Notes under the pieces: generated by a model
What the model was told of the DNA's origin: nothing
What the model saw: the letters and a program-made list of their open reading frames with translations, nothing else
Databases searched by the model: none
Position numbers and translations under genes: made by a program
NCBI GenBank assembly: GCA_000824805.1
Contig: CCNA01000008.1
Location: forward strand, 62,001-126,000
Direction: 5' to 3'
Length of the DNA stretch: 64,000 nucleotides
From: Mesorhizobium sp. SOD10
GTDB taxonomy: Bacteria; Pseudomonadota; Alphaproteobacteria; Rhizobiales; Rhizobiaceae
Part shown: piece by piece, positions 44,813-53,771 of the stretch
How the letters are laid out: each line of letters opens with the position of its first letter
Numbering within the stretch: the stretch's first letter is position 1

Positions 44813-45610
44813 TTACGAGGCCTGCTGCGCGGCAAGCCAGGTCGGTCGACCATTTCGCCGCAGGCGAGGCACCGTCGGCAGGCCCCGTGCTTCCTGAACG
44901 CCGAAGCCCAATCGTGTCAGGCTGGCCCGCGCCAGGGCCGCATTGCTGTCGATGACGATCAATCCGTTCGTGTCGCCGAGGCTGGCCGCCACGACCGACA
45001 ATTCGGTACAGCCGAGAAGCGCTGCATCGGCGCCGGCCAGCTGCGCGAGACGAAGCGCGCGCTCGGTCTCGACCGCGGCTTCCGCGATCGACCCGGCCTT
45101 GACGAGCATGATCGCGCTGTCGACGCGCTCCTGAAACTCGGCGTCCTGTGGAAGGCAGAGGTCGAATCCCGCCACCGAGATCCTGTGCTGATAGAAACCG
45201 GAAACCAGGGTGCCCCGCGTTGCGAGGTTCGCAACCCTGCCCCGGTCCAGGCTCCGGCGGATCTCCGCCACCACCGCATCGCCGATGTGGATGATCTCGG
45301 CTGACGAGTTCGCCGCCAGCCTGTCGTACCAATGATGGGCGGTGTTGCAGGGCATGGCGATGCAGGCAACGCCGAGCGCGTTGAGCGTCGAGACCGCAGC
45401 CCTCAGCGGGGCCAGCGGCCCGTCATGGCCGGCCAGGATCGCTTCGGTCCTGTCAGGCAGTTGCGGCACGCTGAGGATGACGCAAGGCACATGCTCGTTG
45501 TCGCGCAGCGCTTCGGTCATCCGGGTGAGCTTGAAGTAGAAGTCAGCCGATGCCAGCGGCCCGAGACCGCCGATGATGCCGAGCTGGGGACGGATGTCGT
45601 CGTCGATCAT
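44813..45610 (-). CDS. Aspartate/glutamate racemase family protein
   Basis: 265 residues. The two catalytic cysteines lie in MPCNTAHHW (C88) and LLGCTELS (C201), with GIIGGLGPLASADFY at the start. This is the YgeA/aspartate racemase branch, cofactor-independent. It overlaps the symporter gene by 4 bases (ATGA) and is the last gene of a three-gene operon with a binding protein and a dicarboxylate/amino acid symporter. It may convert D- to L-aspartate or glutamate after uptake. Confidence 0.82.
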   Translation of the reverse strand: MIDDDIRPQLGIIGGLGPLASADFYFKLTRMTEALRDNEHVPCVILSVPQLPDRTEAILAGHDGPLAPLRAAVSTLNALGVACIAMPCNTAHHWYDRLAANSSAEIIHIGDAVVAEIRRSLDRGRVANLATRGTLVSGFYQHRISVAGFDLCLPQDAEFQERVDSAIMLVKAGSIAEAAVETERALRLAQLAGADAALLGCTELSVVAASLGDTNGLIVIDSNAALARASLTRLGFGVQEARGLPTVPRLRRNGRPTWLAAQQAS

Positions 45611-46971
45611 CGTACGGGCTCGGCTTCGAGCTCTTGCGCGACGGTTTCAGCGCTCAGCGCCGCTTCCCGATGGCTAGGCGCGATCATTGCCGTGCTTGCG
45701 GCCACGGTGGAGACGCTGGACAGCGTCATCAGCGTGTCCACGGCCGCGTCCACCGCGACGAACAGGGCGAACGCCGCCTCGAAGGGAAGCTTCAGATAGC
45801 CGCAGACGATGGACATCTGCGACAAGATGAGCAGGCTGCCCATGCCGCCTGTCGTCAGCGCCAGAAGCGCGGAGACGACGCCGACAAGCAAGAGGTCCGG
45901 AATCGCCAGCTGATGGCCGTACAGCTGGGCGATGAACAGGGTGCCCGAGGTGTAGACCAGCGCCGGGCCGGTTCGCAGCAGCGCCGCCTGCAACGGCACG
46001 AGCAGCTCGACCACCACGAGGTTGAACCTCAGGCGCTCGGTCAAAAGGTTGATGACCCAGGGCAGCGAGGCGACGGTGGACCGCGTCGTGATGGCCACCA
46101 TCAGAAGCGGCTGAAGAGTCTTGATCGTGGCCCAGTAGCTTCGCCGCGAGCGTATGGCGATGACGGCAAACGCGCCGGCGAGGAATGTCAGGCAGGAAAG
46201 ACCCATCACCAGCAGATAGCCGCCCATCAGCATCAGCGGCTTGGTGCCGGTCGACGCGGTCTGGTCGGCGATCAGGACGAAGGTCGCGAAGGGCAATCCC
46301 CAGACGAACCAGTTGGTCAGCACCGTGCAGGCCCGGTACACCGCGTTGAGCGCCTGTGAGAGGCTCAGCGACGAGGGCTGAGGAATCTTGCCCATCGCCA
46401 GCCCGAACAGCAGGCAGAACAACAGGACCTGGATCGTCTGGCCCGAAGCCAGCGCGTTGAAGACGTTGTTTGGCACCAGGTCCAGGAAGACCGAGTGTTC
46501 GCCGTGCGGGCTACCGGTGGACGGCGGCGGCTGGAACGGGAAAGCGAGATCGGTGGAGACGCTGCCCTGGGAATTGATGAACTCGCCGAGCTCGATGCGC
46601 GATTGCGGGTTCTCGATCTGCCCGGGCTTGAGGATCAGCGAATAGCTGCCGCTGACCAGCACGGCGAGGAACGACACGACCAGCACCGCTATGCCGACCT
46701 TGCCGAGATAGCGGACCGATTTCGGGTCCTGGACCATCGCGGTGATCGAGAAGATCACGGACGAGACCAGATAGGGCAGGACGACCATCTTGAGGAAATT
46801 CAGATAGACCTGCGCCGCAGGGCTGATCGCATGGGCAAAGGCCGGATAGTACAGTCCGCACAGAATCCCAGCCAGGATCATGATGATCGTTGTCAACGGC
46901 GAGCGCAGGATGCGCTTTGCCGCGAGGCGCCAATCGAGAGGCATGGGTGCGGCTGTATCCGAGACGGCCAT
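45607..46971 (-). CDS. Dicarboxylate/amino acid:cation symporter (DAACS family)
   Basis: 454 residues with about eight membrane segments and the two re-entrant loop regions of the GltP/DctA fold (FLKMVVLPYLVSSVIFS near 60; the segment VAITTRSTVASLPWVIN near 295, in place of the usual serine-rich SSS motif, and MGSLLILSQ near 372). It normally carries glutamate, aspartate or C4-dicarboxylates with protons or sodium. The altered serine-rich loop suggests a different ligand. It follows the binding-protein gene by 2 bases and overlaps the racemase gene, so all three are one operon. Confidence 0.78.
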   Translation of the reverse strand: MAVSDTAAPMPLDWRLAAKRILRSPLTTIIMILAGILCGLYYPAFAHAISPAAQVYLNFLKMVVLPYLVSSVIFSITAMVQDPKSVRYLGKVGIAVLVVSFLAVLVSGSYSLILKPGQIENPQSRIELGEFINSQGSVSTDLAFPFQPPPSTGSPHGEHSVFLDLVPNNVFNALASGQTIQVLLFCLLFGLAMGKIPQPSSLSLSQALNAVYRACTVLTNWFVWGLPFATFVLIADQTASTGTKPLMLMGGYLLVMGLSCLTFLAGAFAVIAIRSRRSYWATIKTLQPLLMVAITTRSTVASLPWVINLLTERLRFNLVVVELLVPLQAALLRTGPALVYTSGTLFIAQLYGHQLAIPDLLLVGVVSALLALTTGGMGSLLILSQMSIVCGYLKLPFEAAFALFVAVDAAVDTLMTLSSVSTVAASTAMIAPSHREAALSAETVAQELEAEPVR

Positions 46972-46973
46972 TG

Positions 46974-47822
46974 TCAGGCTTTGCTCCCCTGGCGATAGCG
47001 CGCGATGATCTCATCGGTGTTGAGGACCTGCTGGCCTCGCGCCAAATCAAGATAGAGATCGACGAAGGCCGCCAGATGCGGATTGTTCGGTCGCACGCCG
47101 ACCGCGATCGTGTCGACCTTGTCCGTCAGCGTGATCGAGCGCGCGACGACTGTCATCGACGGGTCATCGACCATCAGCTTTTTGATCTCGAAATCGTCGC
47201 GATAGGCGAGGTCGATCGTGCCGCTGCGGATCGCATCGATGACCGTGTTCCAGCCGGCGAAGCGCCGGATCGTGGCATGCGGGAAGGTCGTCGCCGCATA
47301 AGTGGCGAAGGACGAGCCTTCGATCACGCCGAGATCGCCGGAAAAATCGCGGATGATCTGTTCAGGCGGCTTGCCTTGTGCGATGCGGGCCAGGTTCACG
47401 CGGTTTGCGAGCAGCCCTTGGTGGAGCATGGCGTAAGGCCGCGAATAGAGGATAGAGCGACCGCGCTGAAGGGTGCGGCTGAGCTTGCCGATCGCCAGGT
47501 CCGCCTCACCGGTGGTCAGCTTTTGCACCATGGCGTCGAAAGTTACGGCGGACCGGTCGAGCACCGGTTCGACGCCAAGCTCCGCGGCTATGCCGCGCGC
47601 AAGATCCATATCGATGCCACCGTCTCCAGAGCCGTCCGCCGGAAAGAACGGATCCGACGCGAAGGCCGGCATGGCGACGCGCAGCTTATTGTCACTGACG
47701 ACGGGTTTTGGAGCGTCTTGCGCCTGAGCCGGCGTGGCCACGGCCGGCGCCTGCGCGATCAGCAGCCCTCCGCCTCCGGCTGCAAACAGCGTGCGACGTG
47801 TAAGCGGCATGCCCATTCTCAA
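46974..47822 (-). CDS. Family-3 extracellular solute-binding protein, possible Tat substrate
   Basis: 282 residues of the SBP_bac_3 (amino-acid-binding) type. The N-terminus MPLTRRTLFAAGGGG with an RR pair and low-hydrophobicity core suggests Tat export; cleavage is likely near AQAQD. Lobe signatures GIDMDLARGIAAELGV and DLAIGKLSRTLQRGRSI are visible. There is no ABC ATPase or permease of this type nearby; it is instead followed by a DAACS symporter, so it may hand ligand to a secondary carrier. The start could be two codons later. Confidence 0.8.
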   Translation of the reverse strand: MRMGMPLTRRTLFAAGGGGLLIAQAPAVATPAQAQDAPKPVVSDNKLRVAMPAFASDPFFPADGSGDGGIDMDLARGIAAELGVEPVLDRSAVTFDAMVQKLTTGEADLAIGKLSRTLQRGRSILYSRPYAMLHQGLLANRVNLARIAQGKPPEQIIRDFSGDLGVIEGSSFATYAATTFPHATIRRFAGWNTVIDAIRSGTIDLAYRDDFEIKKLMVDDPSMTVVARSITLTDKVDTIAVGVRPNNPHLAAFVDLYLDLARGQQVLNTDEIIARYRQGSKA

Positions 47823-47880
47823 TTCGTGCAGGAGAGCCGGACAACAATTCTGACCAACTCGCAGTATGCACGCCGAAGTT

Positions 47881-47901
47881 AAGTAAAGGTGTCTTTTACT
47901 T
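47881..47901. promoter_or_regulatory. Inverted repeat upstream of the binding protein-symporter-racemase operon
   Basis: AAGTAAA (47881-47887) and TTTACTT (47895-47901) are perfect 7-base inverted arms with a 7-base spacer, 59 bases before the start of the operon. The surrounding 47823-48007 is A+T-rich, as expected of a promoter, and holds no gene. Confidence 0.4.
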
Positions 47902-48007
47902 TGCGCCTTTTTACATTGCAGATCGCTAAAGTGGCTTCACGAAATATGCATACTTTCTAAAATAGCCAACTCGCGGCCGGGCGCGTTGTTCTGCGCGCCA
48001 TGAGTCG

Positions 48008-48697
48008 TCAGAACGTCTCAACCCAGGGCCTCAGCTCGACTTCGAAGCTCCAGGCGCTGCGGTGCTGGCGATGGACGGCGAGATAGGTCTCGGCGATCGC
48101 GTCGGGCGAGAGGCGACGATCCGGCCGGTCAGGCTCGATCGCTTGTCCGGCCGGCTCGATCTGGCCGTCGATGATGAAATGCGCGACGTGAATGTTCTTC
48201 GGCGCGAGCTCGCGCGCCATCGATTGCGCCAGCCCGCGCAGACCGAATTTCGGCATGGCGAAACCGGCCGAGCCGGAGAAGCCCTTGAGGCTTGCCGTGG
48301 CGCCGGTGAACAAGATCGAGCCGGAGCCGCGCGCAAGAAGCCGGCGCGCCGCCTGCTGGCCGACCAGGAAGCCGCCATAGGCGCCGACAAGCAGGGCTTG
48401 CTTGACCGCTTCCGCGTCGAGTTCGGCGATCGCGCCGCGCGTGCGGCCGCTGGCGTTGAAGACGGCGATTTCGAGTGGGCCGGCCTTGTCGGCCGTCTCG
48501 AAAAGCCGCTCGACGGAGGCCGCGTCCGACACGTCGGTTTCGACGGCCAGCGCGCCGGTTTCCTTGACCAGCGCGGCCAGTTTGTCGACGTTGCGCGCGG
48601 CAAGGACGACGCCGAAACCCTCCCTGGCGAGAAGCCGCGCCAGCGAGGCGCTTAAGCCGGAGCCGGCGCCCGCGATCACTGCGACTTTGGCTGCCAT
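48008..48697 (-). CDS. Short-chain dehydrogenase family protein lacking the catalytic tyrosine
   Basis: 229 residues. The Rossmann start AGAGSGLSASLARLLA has the usual glycines and FNASGRTRG replaces NNAG. At the active site, TGATASLKGFSGSAGFAMPK has the lysine and a serine but phenylalanine where the Y-x3-K tyrosine should be. It may therefore not be a classical oxidoreductase. AGGAGG lies 6 bases before ATG 48697. It diverges from anmK. Confidence 0.72.
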   Translation of the reverse strand: MAAKVAVIAGAGSGLSASLARLLAREGFGVVLAARNVDKLAALVKETGALAVETDVSDAASVERLFETADKAGPLEIAVFNASGRTRGAIAELDAEAVKQALLVGAYGGFLVGQQAARRLLARGSGSILFTGATASLKGFSGSAGFAMPKFGLRGLAQSMARELAPKNIHVAHFIIDGQIEPAGQAIEPDRPDRRLSPDAIAETYLAVHRQHRSAWSFEVELRPWVETF

Positions 48698-48885
48698 GGC
48701 GTTTCCTCCTTGAGAGCTCGATATCCGGTCCGCAGGCTCGCGCCTTCGGCGGCAAGAGGCAAGAACGTGGTTGCTCGATTTTCGCCGTTTGGCGCAAAAG
48801 GCCGCCTGGACGGGCACGGTGAAAGACTTGCCTGCCGCGCCGATCCGTCCGACACGTGGTTGGACGACGATTCGGGAACAAGACC

Positions 48886-50001
48886 ATGGAACCAATCTGG
48901 GCCGTCGGCCTGATGACCGGCACGGTGCTCGACGGCAATATCGACGTGGCGCTGATCAAGACGGACGGCGAGCGCATCGCCGACGCCGGCACATACACGC
49001 TGGCTCCTTACCCCCAGTCGATCCGCGCGTTGCTCGAAGAGACGCTGCGCCAGGCGCGCGCCTGGAATTTCGAGGGACCGGAGCCGGCGATCTTCCGCGA
49101 AGCTGAAGAGGCGCTGACGCGTGCGCAATCGGCGGCGGTCAAGAATCTCGTCGAAAGCCAGGGCATGAGCATGGCCGATATCGGCATCGTCGGTTTCCAC
49201 GGCCAGACCGTGCTGCATCGCGCCCCGCAGCCTGGCAAGGTCGGAAGGACTCGCCAGCTCGGCGATGGCGAGCTGATGGCTTCGCTGCTCGGAACCAAAG
49301 TCGCCTATGATTTCCGCTCGGCCGATGTCGCGGCCGGCGGGCAAGGCGCGCCTCTGGCCGCCGCCTATCATGCGGCGCTGCTGAAAGAAGCCGACCTGAG
49401 CGGCGACACCGCCGTGCTCAATCTCGGCGGCGTCGGCAACATTACCTGGTGGGACGGCAAGGACAATATCGTCGCCTTCGACACCGGGCCAGCGAACGCG
49501 CCGGTCAACGATTTCATCAAGGCGAAAGGCCTCGGCGAAATGGATCGCGACGGCCGGCTGGCGGCCGCCGGCAAGGTCGACGAAGAACGGCTCGCCAGGC
49601 TCTTGCAGCATCCGTATCTGACGAAGCCCTATCCGAAATCGCTCGACCGCTTCGACTTCACGGCGGCGATGGCCGAAGGGCTGAATGCCGAGGATGGCGC
49701 GGCGACGCTGACGGCCTTCACGGTCTCAGCCGTCGGCAAGGCGCTCGACCTGTTGCCGCGCCGGCCGAAGCGGCTCGCGGTCAGCGGCGGCGGCCGCCAC
49801 AACCCGACGATAATGGCGATGCTGGAAAGCCGCACCGGCGTCGAAGTGGTGCAGGCCGAGACGCTTGGCTGGAAGGGCGACGCGGTGGAAGCGGAGTGCT
49901 TTGCTTTCCTCGCGGTGCGCGTGCTGCGCGGTCTGCCGATCAGCTTTCCAAGCACCACCGGCGCGCCAGAGCCGATGCGCGGCGGAAAGCTCGCCGGTTA
50001 A
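48886..50001 (+). CDS. anmK: Anhydro-N-acetylmuramic acid kinase
   Basis: 371 residues of the ASKHA-type AnmK family. The start [10 protein letters not shown] corresponds to the GLMSGTSLDG phosphate loop of E. coli, with V in place of S. Further motifs are [31 protein letters not shown] and [11 protein letters not shown]. It phosphorylates anhydro-MurNAc to MurNAc 6-phosphate in peptidoglycan recycling. No murQ lies beside it. It ends by overlapping the convergent GNAT gene by 4 bases. Confidence 0.9.
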   Translation: MEPIWAVGLMTGTVLDGNIDVALIKTDGERIADAGTYTLAPYPQSIRALLEETLRQARAWNFEGPEPAIFREAEEALTRAQSAAVKNLVESQGMSMADIGIVGFHGQTVLHRAPQPGKVGRTRQLGDGELMASLLGTKVAYDFRSADVAAGGQGAPLAAAYHAALLKEADLSGDTAVLNLGGVGNITWWDGKDNIVAFDTGPANAPVNDFIKAKGLGEMDRDGRLAAAGKVDEERLARLLQHPYLTKPYPKSLDRFDFTAAMAEGLNAEDGAATLTAFTVSAVGKALDLLPRRPKRLAVSGGGRHNPTIMAMLESRTGVEVVQAETLGWKGDAVEAECFAFLAVRVLRGLPISFPSTTGAPEPMRGGKLAG

Positions 50002-50420
50002 GCCAACCTCTTCTGCAGGAAGACACGGCGGCGGCCGACCGGGAAATCCGGCAGTTCGCCGAACGGCTTGTAGCCCTGGCGCTCGTAGACCTTCTCAGCG
50101 GTTGGATTGAAAGTATCGATCCAGGCGCCGTGGCAGCCGCGCGCGATAGCCTCCCGTTCGGCGGCGTCGAGCATGCCGGCGGCAACGCCTCTTCCGCGCA
50201 GCCCTTCGTCGACCCACAGCCACTGCACATAAAGCCAGCCCCAGGCAGTGTAGCCGGAAATACCGGCAACGATGGCGCCGCTTTCGTCGCGCACGAAAAC
50301 GGCCAGCGACTTTCGGCCCGACCCGCCGACATCGGCATCGTTGAAGGCGGAGAGGCTCCCGCCCAGGAGAGCGAGATCCTGCGGCAAAGGCTCGGCGGTG
50401 ACTTCAAGGCTCGTCTTCAT
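49998..50420 (-). CDS. GNAT-family N-acetyltransferase
   Basis: 140 residues. The acetyl-CoA loop is [17 protein letters not shown] near 70-85 (R-x-x-G-x-A/G), followed by [19 protein letters not shown] and a C-terminal FYERQGYK-like end ([13 protein letters not shown]). The substrate is unknown. ATG 50420 is chosen; upstream residues in the frame run into a short repeat. Confidence 0.75.
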   Translation of the reverse strand: MKTSLEVTAEPLPQDLALLGGSLSAFNDADVGGSGRKSLAVFVRDESGAIVAGISGYTAWGWLYVQWLWVDEGLRGRGVAAGMLDAAEREAIARGCHGAWIDTFNPTAEKVYERQGYKPFGELPDFPVGRRRVFLQKRLA

Positions 50421-50452
50421 CGGCTGCGACTCCGGTTCGCAAGCCAGCCTTA

Positions 50453-50487
50453 GAGCAATTCCAGGGAAAGTGCGAAACGGTATTGCG
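50453..50487. repeat. Short dispersed rhizobial repeat, copy A
   Basis: GAGCAATTCCAGGGAAAGTG then CGAAACGGTATTGCG. The same element, inverted and a little different, lies at 52816-52860. The GAGCAATTCCAGGAAA...GGTTTTCCGTCCGGAATTGC form is common between genes of rhizobia. Confidence 0.6.
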
Positions 50488-50515
50488 GCCGCAAGCGAAG
50501 AGTGAGGCAGAGCCG

Positions 50516-51700
50516 TTACCGGGGGCCGACCGGCCGCCATGCCGCGGCGCCGGCCGCCACCAACATCAGACCGGCTGCGATCAGCGCACAATTGGCGAAG
50601 CCGAGACTCGTATAGAGCGGGCCGAAGCCTGCCGTGCCGACGGTGACGGCGAGATAGGTGACCGCGCTATTCAGGCCCATGATGGTGCCGCGCCGCGACG
50701 GGTCGAGCGCAGTGAGCCGCATGACCAGCACGTTCAGCCCGAAATGGTTCGCGAGGCCCCAGATGGCGATCGTCGCGATCAGCAGGGCGAAGCCGCCGCT
50801 CGCCAGCGCGATCGCGACATAGACGGCGGCGACCAACAGATAGGCGAAGGGCATGACACGACGTGCGCCGAGGCGGTCGATGACGCCATCGAGCAAAGCG
50901 GCCGCGCCGAAACCGAGGCCGTAGGCGACCGCCGCCAGGCCATTGGCACTGACCGGCTCGCCGAGGGCTTCGTGGAGATGATCGCCGAGATAGCCGTAGA
51001 CGCCGTAGAAGGCGGTCATGAAGGCGCCGCAGGCAATGAGCAGCGGGACGATGCCGGGAACGGCGAGCGCGCCGAGCGGCGACGGCGCCGGGCCGCTTTT
51101 CCTGGTGTCGTGAAGCGAGCTCGTCGCCAGGCCGGCAATGGCCGCCCCGGCGAGCAACGCCACGGCGGCGAAGACAGCGCGCCAGTGGATGAGATCGGCG
51201 AGCACCGCCGACAACGAGACGCCGGCGACCATGGAAAGCGTCCAGCCGGTCAGCACGACGCCGATGGTGCCGCTTTCGCGGCCGGGCGGCGCAATCGCGG
51301 CCGAGCTGGCATAGATCGCCGGCATGGCAATGCCTGCCGCAACGCCGGCGACGAGTTGGGCGGCCACCAAGATCGTCACCGTCGGTGCCAGGGAGCTGGC
51401 GACCAGCGCCAAAGCCAGCAGCAGCAATGCGCCCTGCAGCATGCGGCGCGCGCCGATCCGGTCGATGTAGCGGGCAAGAAAGAGCGCGCTGGCCGACGTG
51501 CCGAGGCCGAAGGCGGCGGCAGCCGTCATCACCGCCGGCACGCTGGCGCCGAAGGATGCCGCGACGGCGGGCGCTATCGGGCCCAGAACCAGCGAGTTGG
51601 AGCCGATGACGGCGATGCAGCCCGTCAGCAGATAGGCGGCGGCCGGGATTGGCGCGCGGGGCGCCGCGGTCAGAATTGCTGATTGATTGCTGTTCGACAT
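50516..51700 (-). CDS. MFS transporter (drug/sugar efflux type)
   Basis: 394 residues with 12 predicted helices. The loop LARYIDRIGARRML between helices 2 and 3 carries a motif-A-like sequence, repeated in DGVIDRLGARRVM. The YdhP/AraJ efflux branch is the best fit by order of segments, but the substrate is unknown. I chose ATG 51700; an upstream reading adds 29 residues that run into the Lrp gene's promoter. It is divergent from, and probably controlled by, the Lrp regulator. Confidence 0.75.
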   Translation of the reverse strand: MSNSNQSAILTAAPRAPIPAAAYLLTGCIAVIGSNSLVLGPIAPAVAASFGASVPAVMTAAAAFGLGTSASALFLARYIDRIGARRMLQGALLLLALALVASSLAPTVTILVAAQLVAGVAAGIAMPAIYASSAAIAPPGRESGTIGVVLTGWTLSMVAGVSLSAVLADLIHWRAVFAAVALLAGAAIAGLATSSLHDTRKSGPAPSPLGALAVPGIVPLLIACGAFMTAFYGVYGYLGDHLHEALGEPVSANGLAAVAYGLGFGAAALLDGVIDRLGARRVMPFAYLLVAAVYVAIALASGGFALLIATIAIWGLANHFGLNVLVMRLTALDPSRRGTIMGLNSAVTYLAVTVGTAGFGPLYTSLGFANCALIAAGLMLVAAGAAAWRPVGPR

Positions 51701-51733
51701 ATCATCATAATGGCCGAATTGAATTCCGCAGCA

Positions 51734-52288
51734 ATGGATAATTTCCATATGGACGCAGAAACAGATGACATTCAGCGGAACAAGCAACCGGCCCGCGAGA
51801 TCGACCCCGTCGACCGAAAGATATTAGGCGTTCTCGTCGAGGACGCGACCATCAGCTATGCCGAGCTCGGCGAACGCGTCGGCCTGTCGCCGCCGGCGGC
51901 GCATGAGCGAGTCAAGCGGCTGAAGCGCAGCGGCGCTATCCGCGCCACGTCGGCGATCATCGATCCGAGGGCGGTGAAGAAGCCGCTGCTTGCCTTTGTG
52001 CATATCGACACCAGGGGCTGGGGCAAGACGCCGGAGCTGATGGCGGTCTCCAAATATCCGGAGGTCGAGGAGATCCACACGGTCGCCGGCGACACCTGCA
52101 TGCTGCTCAAGGTGCGCACCGAGGACACGCGGGCATTGGAGGGCCTGCTGGCCCGCCTCTACGATACGCCCGGCGTGACCTCGACGCGCAGCTATGTCGT
52201 GCTGTCGACCTATCTCGAGCGGCCGGTGCAGCCCGAAATCACGAGCGAATGGCCGGCGCCCAAGCACATGGCGACGCCCATGTATTAG
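51734..52288 (+). CDS. Lrp/AsnC-family transcriptional regulator
   Basis: 184 residues. The N-terminal helix-turn-helix (IDPVDRKILGVLVEDATISYAEL, VGLSPPAAHERVKRLKRSG) lies at about 25-70. The C-terminal ligand domain (VAGDTCMLLKVRTEDTRALEGLL) follows. The start is uncertain; ATG 51749 is also possible. It diverges from the MFS gene with only 33 bases between the chosen starts, so it probably controls that exporter. It overlaps the convergent membrane-protein gene at its end by 4 bases. Confidence 0.8.
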   Translation: MDNFHMDAETDDIQRNKQPAREIDPVDRKILGVLVEDATISYAELGERVGLSPPAAHERVKRLKRSGAIRATSAIIDPRAVKKPLLAFVHIDTRGWGKTPELMAVSKYPEVEEIHTVAGDTCMLLKVRTEDTRALEGLLARLYDTPGVTSTRSYVVLSTYLERPVQPEITSEWPAPKHMATPMY

Positions 52289-52788
52289 GTCGCCGCCAGC
52301 TGATGGCGCCTTGAACGCGCCAGCAGATAGAAGGCCGCGACATGCGTGATCATCAAGAGCGGCACGTAGAGGATCGGGATCGCGTAAGTCGCGCCCAACT
52401 GTCCGGCCTGTCCCGGAAGGTCGAGCATGACGCCATGGTAGTAGTCGCCGACAAGGTCGATCACGCCCACGATATTGAAGGCGACGATGAGCGGCCAGAA
52501 GATCGCGGGCCTTGTCACCGCAAGCAGCGCCAGCATGGCGAGCAGGCCGGTGGCGAAATCGCCATAGGCGGCGAAGCTTGCGAAGCCAGGAGCAAGGTCG
52601 GAGCCGACCACGCCCGGGATAAGAAAAACGAGCCCGAAGAAGCGGAAGCTGTGCAGCGTGGCGATGGCGCGCTGCGCCTCGATCGGCTCCATCGACTTCA
52701 GCCTTGGCCAGATATAAGCCGCGAAGAAAAGCAGCCAGGGCACATAGCCGAGCGCAAGGTGGACGTTGAAGATTATCGCTGGTGACAT
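52285..52788 (-). CDS. Small integral membrane protein of unknown function
   Basis: 167 residues with about five hydrophobic segments (LGYVPWLLFFAAYIW, FGLVFLIPGVVG, ATGLLAMLALLAV, WPLIVAFNIVGVIDLVGDYY, ILYVPLLMITHVAAFYLLA). No motif that I recognise. A short dispersed repeat lies just upstream. It may be translated from its own promoter. Confidence 0.55.
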   Translation of the reverse strand: MSPAIIFNVHLALGYVPWLLFFAAYIWPRLKSMEPIEAQRAIATLHSFRFFGLVFLIPGVVGSDLAPGFASFAAYGDFATGLLAMLALLAVTRPAIFWPLIVAFNIVGVIDLVGDYYHGVMLDLPGQAGQLGATYAIPILYVPLLMITHVAAFYLLARSRRHQLAAT

Positions 52789-52815
52789 CTTCGCCTCCTA
52801 TCAATGTTAGTTTTC

Positions 52816-52860
52816 GCAATTCCGGACGGAAAACCGCTGAACACTTTCCTGGAATTGCTC
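52816..52860. repeat. Short dispersed rhizobial repeat, copy B
   Basis: GCAATTCCGGACGGAAAACC then GCTGAACACTTTCCTGGAATTGCTC, the inverse of copy A at 50453. It has inverted ends (GCAATTCC and GGAATTGC) and its right end reaches the stop codon of the methyltransferase gene. Confidence 0.65.
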
Positions 52861-53686
52861 AGTTGACGGGAACGGCTTCGAACACTGCCGTCAGAATGCC
52901 CAGCCGTCCCTCCATCAGATTGCGCCCAAGATTGGTGGCGAGATCGGCAAAGCCCTGCCCCATGACGACGCCGAGATTGAGCGTAGGCGGCGGGCCGGAG
53001 GCGCGGAGCTCGGCGAACCAGGCCTTGGCTATGGCCGTGTCGTCGCGGCGAACGAGCATGCCGAAGCCGGCGGCTTCGATTGCCTCGCAGGTCGCTTCCG
53101 CCGTCAGCAGGAAGCTTTCGCCCGGCGTCTTCGCCCAAGGCACGGGATAGAGCGGATCGCCACCATTCAGCACGACGTCGAAAGTGGCGAATTTTCCGCC
53201 CGGCTTCAAAACGCGCCTGATCTCGCGGTAGAGCAGCGGCCGGTCGGCGATGTTCATCGCCACATGCTGCAACAGAGCGGCATCGAACCGGCCGTCTTCG
53301 AAAGGCAGCGCCAGCGCGCTGCCGGTTTCGAACGACACTTGGCCGTCCTGCCCGGTTCGCGCGGTCAGATAGCGCGCCGCCTCGACGAAGGATCCACTGA
53401 GATCGACGCCCACCACCTCGCAACCATAGGTCTCGGCAAGAAACCGCGCAGGCCCGCCGACGCCAGATCCGACGTCGAGCACCGACATGTCGGCAGCGAT
53501 GGCGGCCAGATTGGCGAGCTCAGCCGTCGCCGCCAGTCCGCGGGTGTGGAACTGGTCGAGGGTCGCGAGCTGTTCAGGCTTCAGCCGCTGTTGCTCAGGC
53601 CCGAACACCGCCAATGCGGTCTTCAGTCGATCGGCGAGGCCGGTCGCGCCATAGTGATCGCGCACGCGGTCGAGTTCATCGGTCAT
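52859..53686 (-). CDS. SAM-dependent methyltransferase (UbiE/SmtA-like class I)
   Basis: 275 residues. Motif I is VLDVGSGVGGPARFL near 70-84, then GVDLSGSFVEAA, the acidic-loop region FDAALLQHVAMNI and LKPGGKFATFDVV. The N-terminal 60 residues (LDQFHTRGLAATAEL) resemble methyltransferases of quinones, sarcosine or small lipids; the substrate is unknown. The gene diverges from the LysR regulator. Confidence 0.75.
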   Translation of the reverse strand: MTDELDRVRDHYGATGLADRLKTALAVFGPEQQRLKPEQLATLDQFHTRGLAATAELANLAAIAADMSVLDVGSGVGGPARFLAETYGCEVVGVDLSGSFVEAARYLTARTGQDGQVSFETGSALALPFEDGRFDAALLQHVAMNIADRPLLYREIRRVLKPGGKFATFDVVLNGGDPLYPVPWAKTPGESFLLTAEATCEAIEAAGFGMLVRRDDTAIAKAWFAELRASGPPPTLNLGVVMGQGFADLATNLGRNLMEGRLGILTAVFEAVPVN

Positions 53687-53771
53687 TTCAACTTCCCTTC
53701 AGGCTTCCACAGTCACGAAAGAAATACGGCCGCTTTCTGCCGACAACTATCCGCGATAATGTCGACGGGTC

